Below, in pieces: positions 17,031 through 23,964 of a DNA stretch of 48,136 bases. The position numbers and the translations under genes are program-made. This DNA comes from CAYRTV01 sp964505785 (GTDB taxonomy: Bacteria; Acidobacteriota; Aminicenantia; Aminicenantales; Aminicenantaceae), in contig CAZDJZ010000020.1 of the NCBI GenBank assembly GCA_964505785.1, forward strand, positions 1 through 48,136, in the 5' to 3' direction. Under the pieces are notes generated by a model, which was not told where the DNA came from, made no database searches, and saw nothing but the letters and a program-made list of their open reading frames with translations. Position 1 is the stretch's first letter. Each line of letters begins with the position of its first letter.

Positions 17031-17908
17031 TGGAGCAGCTGGAAACTCTGAGCAGAAAGCGGCAAAGCGCACGGGACCTTCTTTCTGTGGTAAAAACCAT
17101 GAAATCTCTTGCTGCTGTTAATATCCGGGAATATGAACAAGCGGTGGAGTCGCTGAAGGACTATTCACGCAGCATTGAAATGGGACTGCAGATCGCTATG
17201 CGTAATAAACCGGAGAAACTGCGTTTGGTGGATTCCGGAAAACAAGAAAAGCTGGGAATTGTGGTTTTCGGTTCAGAGCAGGGAATGGTGGGACAGTTCA
17301 ATGAACAGATCGCTGAATTCACCAATAACCGTCTAAGGGAAATGAAGGTGGAGAAGCAGAATAGGACCGTTATGGCTTTAGGAGGAAAGCTGATCGGCCG
17401 GCTGGAAGCCCTGGGAGTTGAAGTGGAGGAAGGAATCAATATTTTTGGTTCTATGGTGGATGTCAGCGAGGTCGATCAGGAAATCCTGCTGAAGATAGAA
17501 GAATGGCGATTGGAAAAAGAAGCGGGCCGGATAGTTTTGTTTTACAACCAGCCCGCTTCCGGAACCACATATAAACAGGTGATGCGTTATCTGCTCCCAT
17601 TGAATGAACAATGGCTGAACAGCCTGGCAGGCAAGGAATGGCCGACGCATATGCTTCCTGCTTTTTTTATGGACTGGGACCGCTTATTTTCCTCTTTGAT
17701 TCAAGAATATTTCTTTGTGACATTGTACCGGGCTTCGGTAGAGTCACTTGCCAGTGAAAACGCCAGCCGTCTGGCCTCCATGCAGGCAGCGGAAAAGAAT
17801 ATTCAGGAGCAGCTGGATGATCTTAATACCCGGTACCAGCATCAGCGTCAGGAATCCATAACGGCGGAGCTGCTGGATATTGTATCCGGCTTTGAGGTGT
17901 TGTCATGA
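17030..17908 (+). CDS. atpG: N-type ATPase subunit gamma
   Basis: Central rotor shaft of F1, 292 residues. The N-terminal helix (LSRKRQSARDLLSVVKTMKSLAA, about 6-28) matches the gamma family pattern of two long helices embedded in the alpha/beta ring. The middle is a Rossmann-like region (about 75-190), and the C-terminal helix has ENASRLASMQAAEKNI (about 244-259), the most conserved gamma segment. It is the last ATPase gene. Its stop overlaps the next, unrelated gene by four bases, so the transcription unit does not end here. Confidence 0.95.
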   Translation: MEQLETLSRKRQSARDLLSVVKTMKSLAAVNIREYEQAVESLKDYSRSIEMGLQIAMRNKPEKLRLVDSGKQEKLGIVVFGSEQGMVGQFNEQIAEFTNNRLREMKVEKQNRTVMALGGKLIGRLEALGVEVEEGINIFGSMVDVSEVDQEILLKIEEWRLEKEAGRIVLFYNQPASGTTYKQVMRYLLPLNEQWLNSLAGKEWPTHMLPAFFMDWDRLFSSLIQEYFFVTLYRASVESLASENASRLASMQAAEKNIQEQLDDLNTRYQHQRQESITAELLDIVSGFEVLS

Positions 17909-18627
17909 TTCATATAGGGACATCGGGCTGGCACTACAAGCATTGGAAGGGTCCCTTTTACCCGGAAGACTTGCCCGATAAGGAACTGCTCAAATTTTAT
18001 TCCGCCCGGTTTGATTCGGCGGAAATCAATAATTCCTTTTATCAAGTTCCGGAAAAAAAGACCCTACAGCAATGGAGCCGGACCGCCGGAGAAAATTTTA
18101 TTTTTGCGGCTAAAGCCAGCCGTTATATCACCCATATGAAAAAGCTTAAGGACCCGCGGCAGCTGGTCAAAAAATTTATGGATAAAATAGAGGCTTTAGG
18201 CGATTCCTTGGGACCGGTGCTTTTTCAGCTGCCTCCCAAGTGGAAAAAGAACGCGGATAGATTAAAGTCATTCCTGGAAGCATTGCCCAAGGGATTCCGG
18301 TTTACATTCGAATTCCGCAATCCCGATTGGTTTGGGCAGGATATCAACGATTTGCTGGCTGAGTATCAGGCGGCTTTTTGCATTTATGATTTTGACCGCT
18401 GGCAGTCTCCGAAAACCGTGACCGCCGATTTTGTTTATATCCGGCTGCACGGCCCTGATGGAGCGTACAAGGGAAAATATGATGTCCAAACCTTGTCCGG
18501 GTGGGCCGGGGCTGTTTCCCAATGGCAAAAACAGGGAAAGGATGTTTTTTGTTATTTCGATAATGACCAGGAAGGATTCGCAGTTGAAAATGCATCCCGG
18601 CTGAAAAGAATGTTAAGAGAGAACTGA
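17905..18627 (+). CDS. DUF72 (YecE-like) family protein
   Basis: A 240-residue soluble protein of the DUF72/YecE family, predicted to fold as a TIM barrel. Characteristic segments are IGTSGWHYKHWKGPFYP (about 4-20), FDSAEINNSFYQVP (about 35-48), FAAKASRYITHMKKL, GPVLFQLPPKWKKN and FEFRNPDWF. The biochemical role of the family is not established. It starts within the last codons of atpG (ATGA overlap) and ends three bases before polX, tying the ATPase operon to DNA repair genes. Confidence 0.9.
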   Translation: MIHIGTSGWHYKHWKGPFYPEDLPDKELLKFYSARFDSAEINNSFYQVPEKKTLQQWSRTAGENFIFAAKASRYITHMKKLKDPRQLVKKFMDKIEALGDSLGPVLFQLPPKWKKNADRLKSFLEALPKGFRFTFEFRNPDWFGQDINDLLAEYQAAFCIYDFDRWQSPKTVTADFVYIRLHGPDGAYKGKYDVQTLSGWAGAVSQWQKQGKDVFCYFDNDQEGFAVENASRLKRMLREN

Positions 18628-18630
18628 CCC

Positions 18631-20358
18631 ATGCCTGTTCATAACAGTGACATTGCAGAGATTTTCAATAAAATTGCCGACTTATTAGAGATCAAGCAAG
18701 CCAATCAATTTCGGGTCAGAGCCTACCGGGATGCAGCCAGGACTATCGGAGGCCTGTCTAAAAACGTATCCGATATGCTGGAACATGGGAAAAATTTGTC
18801 TGAGCTTCCCGGTATCGGCAAAGACCTGGCCGGGAAAATTGAAACCATTATTAAAACCGGCAGTCATCCCTTGCTGGAAGACTTGACACAGGAAATCCCG
18901 GAGGAATTGAGCAGCATGATGAAGCTGCAGGGTATGGGCCCCAAAAAAATTGCAGCCATTTATAATAAACTGGGAATAAAGACGGCCGAAGAGTTACGGG
19001 AAGCAGCCGAGGAGCATAAAATCCGCAAGCTTTCCGGATTCGGAGCGACCACGGAGAAAAACATTCTGGAAGAGCTGGAGCGGAGACAAGGGGACCAAAA
19101 ACGTTTTAAATTGTCGGTTGCCGAGCAGATGATCAAGCCTTATCTGAAGTATTTAAAGTGCGATGATAAAGTTAAATCTATTGAGATTGCCGGCAGCTAC
19201 CGGCGAAGGAAAGAAACCGTTGGGGATATTGATATCCTGGCTTCATGCAGGCGGGGATGCAATATTATGGACCGGTTTACAGGTTATGAAGATGTGGAAA
19301 AGGTCGTATCCAAAGGTGAAAACCGTTCGTCGGTCATTTTGAAAACCGGGCTTCAAGTTGATCTGCGCGTGGTTCCCCAAGCAGCGTTCGGGGCGGCCTT
19401 GCATTATTTCACCGGTTCTAAAGAGCATAATATCGCCTGCCGTAAAATTGCAGTCAAAAAGAAATACAAGCTGAATGAATATGGTTTGTTTAAAAATGAT
19501 GACCGGATCGCTGGACGGACAGAGGAAGAGGTTTACTCCGGTTTGGACCTGCCCTATATTGAACCGGAATTAAGGGAAAACCGCGGAGAGATCGAATCCG
19601 GAAAGGAAAACAAGCTTCCAAAGTTGGTAGCGCTGAATGATATCCGTGGCGACCTCCATGTCCACACCAAAGCCACGGACGGGCGCTGCAGCCTGGAGGA
19701 CATGGTGAGGGCGGCCGAAAAAAAGGGATATGAATATGTGGCGATAACCGATCACTCAAAAAAAGTCACCATAGCCAATGGACTGGATACCAAACGGCTG
19801 CGGGAGCAAATGGAAGCGGTGGATAAACTCCAGGATAAATTCAAAAAAATCCGGATTCTTAAATCAATTGAAGTTGATATTCTTGCAGACGGTTCGCTGG
19901 ACCTGCCGGATGAAATTTTAAAAGAATTGGATTTTACCGTTTGCTCGGTTCATTATAATATTAATCTTTCCCGGGAAAAACAGACCAGCCGGGTGCTTAA
20001 GGCTATGGATAATCCCTATATGAATATTTTAGGGCATCCCTCCGGGCGTTTGATTCACGAAAGGAAACCGCTCGCCCTGGACATGGAGAAGCTCATGCAG
20101 GCGGCAGCTGAAAGGCATATCCATTTTGAAATCAATTCCCATCCGGACCGGCTGGACCTTGATGATGTCTTTTGTAAGCTGGGTAAGGAAATCGGAATAA
20201 AAATGGCTGTCACTACGGATTCACATAGTATCGATGATCTGGAATTGATCCGTTTCGGAGTCGGCCAGGCCCGGCGCGGCTGGCTGGAGGCGGACAATAT
20301 TATCAATACGCTTCCGTTGAGAGAATTAATGAAGGCATTACATAGGGAACCATCTTAG
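18631..20358 (+). CDS. polX: DNA polymerase X with PHP domain
   Basis: Family X repair polymerase for gap filling, in the bacterial form with a C-terminal PHP exonuclease/phosphoesterase domain; 575 residues, the normal length. Seen: N-terminal 8-kDa-like domain and helix-hairpin-helix motifs (LPGIGKDLAGKI about 67-78; MKLQGMGPKKIAAI about 95-108). The polymerase site GSYRRRKETVGDIDIL carries metal ligands D199 and D201, with a third aspartate in VDLRVVP. The PHP domain contains GDLHVHTKATDGRCS (H343, H345), AITDHS and GHPSGR. The metal ligands look intact. It lies between the DUF72 gene (three bases) and ligA (ten bases). Confidence 0.95.
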   Translation: MPVHNSDIAEIFNKIADLLEIKQANQFRVRAYRDAARTIGGLSKNVSDMLEHGKNLSELPGIGKDLAGKIETIIKTGSHPLLEDLTQEIPEELSSMMKLQGMGPKKIAAIYNKLGIKTAEELREAAEEHKIRKLSGFGATTEKNILEELERRQGDQKRFKLSVAEQMIKPYLKYLKCDDKVKSIEIAGSYRRRKETVGDIDILASCRRGCNIMDRFTGYEDVEKVVSKGENRSSVILKTGLQVDLRVVPQAAFGAALHYFTGSKEHNIACRKIAVKKKYKLNEYGLFKNDDRIAGRTEEEVYSGLDLPYIEPELRENRGEIESGKENKLPKLVALNDIRGDLHVHTKATDGRCSLEDMVRAAEKKGYEYVAITDHSKKVTIANGLDTKRLREQMEAVDKLQDKFKKIRILKSIEVDILADGSLDLPDEILKELDFTVCSVHYNINLSREKQTSRVLKAMDNPYMNILGHPSGRLIHERKPLALDMEKLMQAAAERHIHFEINSHPDRLDLDDVFCKLGKEIGIKMAVTTDSHSIDDLELIRFGVGQARRGWLEADNIINTLPLRELMKALHREPS

Positions 20359-20368
20359 AGGAGAGGAT

Positions 20369-22435
20369 ATGGATTTCAAACATAATCCCAAAACCGATTT
20401 CAAAGATATCGGCAAGCTGTCCAAGAAGGAGGCGGAAGCACAGATCAAGGCCTTAAGAGAGGGAATCGAGTATCACAACTATTTGTATTATGTAAAAAAT
20501 CAGCCGGAAATTTCCGATGCCGCTTTTGATACGTTGTTTAAGCGCCTGCAGGAACTGGAGGAGGCCTTCCCCGAATTTCAATCCGATACATCACCTGCAC
20601 GGAAAATCGGAGCGCCGCCTGTGGATAAATTAAAAAAAATCGATCACACCGTGATTATGCTGAGTTTGAATGCGGTCCTGGACAAACAGGAGGCACGGGA
20701 TTTTGATGATTTTATTCGCCGTAACACCGGCAAGGATGAGATAAACTACGTAGTTGAGCCTAAATTTGACGGGCTGTCGGTTGAGATCGTGTATGAAAAT
20801 GGAAACTTCAAGTACGGCGCCACGCGGGGAGACGGACAAACCGGTGAAGATATTTCGGAAAACATAAAAACCATTGGTGCTGTACCCCTGAGGCTGCGCC
20901 GGAAGGACGAACAGAAAATTCCGCCTTTTTTAGCAGTGCGGGGAGAAGTCTTCATGCCCAAAGCCGCTTTTCAGGAGATGAATAAACACCGCATAGAATA
21001 TGGTGAAAATCCATTTGCCAATCCCCGGAATGCCGCGGCAGGGACCATGCGCCAGTTAGATTCCAAGAAAGTGGCGAATAAACCCTTGGATATATATTTT
21101 TATGAAATTTTAAAAGTGGAAGAACAGAAATTTTCCTCCCATTGGGAAGTCATACAGCAGCTGCCTGAATGGGGATTGAAAACAGACAAGGAAAACCGGA
21201 AATGCGAGTCTTTTCAGGAAGTGGAAGAGTACCGGGAAGATATCAGCCGCCGGCGGGATGAACTGGAATACGAAATCGACGGTATTGTGATAAAAGTCGA
21301 CGATTATTCCCTACGCGAACAGCTTGGGACCCGCCAGCGCAGCCCCAGGTGGGCTCTGGCCTGGAAATTTCCTCCAAAAAGGGAAGTCACTATTCTGGAG
21401 GATATTGTGATCCAGGTCGGGAGAACCGGAATGTTGACTCCGGTGGCGCTGCTGCAGCCGGTGGATGTCGGCGGTGTGACTGTAAGCCGTGCCACGCTGC
21501 ACAATGAGGATGAAGTGCATGCCAAAGATGTCCGGCCCGGCGACAAAGTCCGGATTGCGCGTGCCGGCGACGTCATTCCCGAAGTGGTGGAACGGATCAA
21601 TCAACCCGGAAAAGAACGCGGACGGGAATTTTCTATGCCGGAAAAATGCCCGGTTTGCGGTTCGGATGTTTTTAAGGAGGGCGCATATTATTTTTGCTCG
21701 GCGGGATTGGCCTGCGAAGCTCAGCTTATCGGGCATATTATGCATTATGCTTCCCGCGACGCCATGAATATCGATGGATTAGGCGAAAAAATTGTCAAGA
21801 AATTAGTCGACAAGGATATGGTCCATGATATAGCGGACTTGTACCATCTTTCGGTAGAGGATTTTAAGGGACTGGAGGGATTCGCCCAGAAGTCAGCGGA
21901 AAATTTATATAATGCTGTTCAAGGGGCAAAGCAGGCCCGGTTTGACCGCTTTCTGTATGCTCTAGGCATAAGGCATGTAGGACAGCATGTTGCACGGGTT
22001 TTGGCCGGGGAGTATCATGCTTTGGAAAACTTAATGGAGGCGGATGAAGAGGAAATGAGGGCAGTCCATGAAGTAGGACCGCAAATCGCCCGCAGTGTCC
22101 ACTATTTTTTCAAGCAGGAAGAAAACCGGAAGGTCTTGGAGCGTTTACATAAAGCCGGCGTCAAACCCCAACCGCAGGAACCCGGGGGGAAATCCTTTCC
22201 GCTGGAGGGAAAAAAATTTGTTTTTACCGGGAGACTGGATGAATTCACCCGGGATGAAGCCAAGCAAGCGGTTGAAGACCTGGGCGGCAGGGCGACATCA
22301 AGTGTCAGCGGAGAAACCGATTATTTAGTGGCGGGGGAAGACCCCGGCAGTAAGCTGGACCAGGCTGAAAAACATGATGTGAAGATCCTGAATGAACAAA
22401 AATTTAAAGATGTATTAAAAGAGGCCAAATCATAG
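20369..22435 (+). CDS. ligA: NAD-dependent DNA ligase
   Basis: Seals nicks in DNA using NAD+; 688 residues, full length. Domains in order: Ia NAD-binding region with YHNYLYYV and YxxSD-like PEISDAAFD (about 30-55), adenylation domain with EPKFDG (adenylated K132), OB fold (about 330-415), zinc finger with four cysteines (CPVCG ... FCSAGLAC, about 428-450), helix-hairpin-helix repeats (INIDGLGEK onward) and a C-terminal BRCT domain (KKFVFTGRL, about 612-688). A GAGGAGAGGAT sequence precedes the start. It is the last gene of the run that begins at atpD. This may be the essential replicative ligase. Confidence 0.97.
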   Translation: MDFKHNPKTDFKDIGKLSKKEAEAQIKALREGIEYHNYLYYVKNQPEISDAAFDTLFKRLQELEEAFPEFQSDTSPARKIGAPPVDKLKKIDHTVIMLSLNAVLDKQEARDFDDFIRRNTGKDEINYVVEPKFDGLSVEIVYENGNFKYGATRGDGQTGEDISENIKTIGAVPLRLRRKDEQKIPPFLAVRGEVFMPKAAFQEMNKHRIEYGENPFANPRNAAAGTMRQLDSKKVANKPLDIYFYEILKVEEQKFSSHWEVIQQLPEWGLKTDKENRKCESFQEVEEYREDISRRRDELEYEIDGIVIKVDDYSLREQLGTRQRSPRWALAWKFPPKREVTILEDIVIQVGRTGMLTPVALLQPVDVGGVTVSRATLHNEDEVHAKDVRPGDKVRIARAGDVIPEVVERINQPGKERGREFSMPEKCPVCGSDVFKEGAYYFCSAGLACEAQLIGHIMHYASRDAMNIDGLGEKIVKKLVDKDMVHDIADLYHLSVEDFKGLEGFAQKSAENLYNAVQGAKQARFDRFLYALGIRHVGQHVARVLAGEYHALENLMEADEEEMRAVHEVGPQIARSVHYFFKQEENRKVLERLHKAGVKPQPQEPGGKSFPLEGKKFVFTGRLDEFTRDEAKQAVEDLGGRATSSVSGETDYLVAGEDPGSKLDQAEKHDVKILNEQKFKDVLKEAKS

Positions 22436-22440
22436 TTTTA

Positions 22441-22515
22441 GTGAAAAGTTAAAAGTAAGAAGTGAGAAGTTATCTTAGTTAAATCAAAAATTAAAAATCA
22501 AAAATCAAAAATAGC
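22441..22515 (+). repeat. A-tract module (AAAAGTAAGAAGT plus tandem ATCAAAA)
   Basis: Low-complexity sequence with AAAAGTAAGAAGT followed by four tandem ATCAAAAA-like units. Related modules occur at 29306-29340 (same strand) and, reversed, at 32840-32888. No gene is present between ligA and mutM (22436-22993); this module, element A copy 5 and element B fill about half of it. Confidence 0.5.
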
Positions 22516-22540
22516 GATCTGTTGGGTATGTTTATTTTCT

Positions 22541-22722
22541 AACCTGAATTATTCACGGGTCAAGATTGCCGGTGACGACGACGATACGTTAATTCATTGT
22601 CCTCCAGAGGAGCAAAGCGGCGAAGGATTTCATTATGCTTCGTATCAGCAGGACGTGACTGAGCAGTAAATACGATGCAGCGGCAGATCCTTCGCTTCTC
22701 TCAGGATGAAATTGATTTGTTA
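22541..22722 (+). mobile_element. Element A copy 5
   Basis: The left end AACCTGAATTATTCACGGG is well conserved; the interior has GATTGCCGGTGACGACGACG and TTAATTCATTGTCCTCC. Inverted arms are visible: TTGTCCTCCAGAGGAGC and GCGAAGGATTTC on the left, against GATCCTTCGC and CTCTCAGGATGAAATTG on the right (about 22596-22633 and 22679-22714). The right terminal repeat is missing; element B follows. Confidence 0.65.
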
Positions 22723-22730
22723 AGAGGCCC

Positions 22731-22797
22731 TCACTTCACTGCGACGAGCCGCAAGCCGGAAGATGCGGTGAGATTCGGCTTGCCCGGAGGGTAAAAA
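22731..22797 (+). repeat. Element B copy 1, about 67 bp
   Basis: Begins TCACTTCACTGCGACGAGC and ends near GCCCGGAGGG. It is about 90 percent identical by eye to the minus-strand copy at 48010-48078. GCAAGCC (22751-22757) and GGCTTGC (22777-22783) could form a seven-pair stem. Nature unknown; the rest of the spacer to 22993 shows nothing certain. Confidence 0.6.
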
Positions 22798-22993
22798 AAT
22801 TGCGAATAAAATAAAAATTTAAAAATGATAATCCTTCTATTGATCTTTAAGCAGAGGCCATGTTAATCGCTGGTATAAAGATATTGCAAAAAAAATCGAA
22901 GTTTTTTTATGAATATTTCAGGTTAGAAAATGAAATACAAATGCTGGAAAAGCGAACAGCAGGATAATAGGTAAAGATAAAGAGGAGACGAAT

Positions 22994-23779
22994 ATGCCGG
23001 AATTACCAGATGTGGAAGTATTTAGACAATATATGGACAAGAATGCGCTGAATAAAAAAATAACCGGAGTGGAGGTGGAAAACGACCGCGTTCTTGCCGG
23101 CACCACGCCCCAGGGATTAGGACGCAAAATTCACGGCTGCTGTATTGTAAAAACCAAACGGCACGGTAAACACATGTTCGCATGCCTGGATGGAGATTTT
23201 TGGCTGATGTTTCATTTCGGCATGACCGGTTATTTTAAATATTTTAAGAATGAAAACGCGCGCCCGCCCCACACACGTATCTTGTTTCATTTTGATAATG
23301 GTTATAACCTGTCTTACGATAGTCAGCGGATGCTGGGTAAAGTGGAGGTTGTCAACGAGGCTGGAGAATATATAAGGAACAATAATTTGGGGGAAGACGC
23401 GTTGGATTTGTCATTCGGACGTTTTTTAAAACTGGTCGAAGGCCGAAGGGGATCACTTAAAACCACATTAATGAATCAAAGCCTTATCGCGGGGATCGGA
23501 AATATTTATTCAGATGAAATTCTTTTCCAAACAGGAATTCACCCCAAAAGCAAAGTTAGTAATTTGAATAAAATCCAAATCAAAGACTTATTCCGGCAGA
23601 TGCAAGAGGTGCTTAAAACCGCGATCGATAAAAAAGCCGATCCGGACGAATTTCCGGATGATTATATTATTCCCCATAGAGGAGAAGACGGCATATGTCC
23701 AAAGTGCGGAGGCCCTGTCGAGAGAATTAAGATAAATAACAGGGGAACGTATTTTTGTCCGAAGTGTCAGAAGAAGTGA
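22994..23779 (+). CDS. mutM: Formamidopyrimidine-DNA glycosylase family protein (Fpg/Nei)
   Basis: Removes oxidised bases, typically 8-oxoguanine and formamidopyrimidines, and cuts the abasic site. The protein has 261 residues. After loss of methionine the N-terminus is PELPDVE, with Pro1 as nucleophile and Glu2 as general acid. K59 in RHGKHMF matches the conserved lysine. A helix-two-turn-helix region carries LIAGIGNIYSDE (about 165-176), and a zinc finger has C235, C238, C255 and C258 with R250 in NNRGTYF. PELPD replaces the more usual PELPE. A good AGAGGAGA precedes the start. An Fpg/Nei paralogue cannot be excluded. Confidence 0.88.
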   Translation: MPELPDVEVFRQYMDKNALNKKITGVEVENDRVLAGTTPQGLGRKIHGCCIVKTKRHGKHMFACLDGDFWLMFHFGMTGYFKYFKNENARPPHTRILFHFDNGYNLSYDSQRMLGKVEVVNEAGEYIRNNNLGEDALDLSFGRFLKLVEGRRGSLKTTLMNQSLIAGIGNIYSDEILFQTGIHPKSKVSNLNKIQIKDLFRQMQEVLKTAIDKKADPDEFPDDYIIPHRGEDGICPKCGGPVERIKINNRGTYFCPKCQKK

Positions 23780-23964
23780 CAGCGGAGCTGTCTAACTGAG
23801 CGAAGCGAAGGATCTCAAACTGCCTCGTTCAGTAAAGAGTGAAGAGTGAAGAGAAATCAAAAATAAAAAAACAAAAATAAACCAAGGCCGGGTATGTATG
23901 CAGAAGCAGTACTAAAAGAACTCTTGCGAACGTAAGAGTAGAAAAGCAATTTGGAAGGGAAAAT
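23778..23964 (+). other. Intergenic region with hairpin and A-tracts
   Basis: A perfect hairpin GACAGC-GGA-GCTGTC (23778-23792) overlaps the mutM stop codon but has no T run, so it is not a standard terminator. It is followed by GAGCGAAGCGAAGGATCTCA, a fragment typical of the element A interior, then A-rich sequence before the P-type ATPase gene. Confidence 0.4.

Noticed and set aside
11244..17908. Missing atpH as an annotation gap or deletion
   Set aside because: N-type ATPase operons normally lack atpH, and all neighbouring subunit genes are tightly packed with no room for it.
23778..23792. Rho-independent terminator after mutM
   Set aside because: The hairpin is good but is not followed by a T run and overlaps the stop codon.
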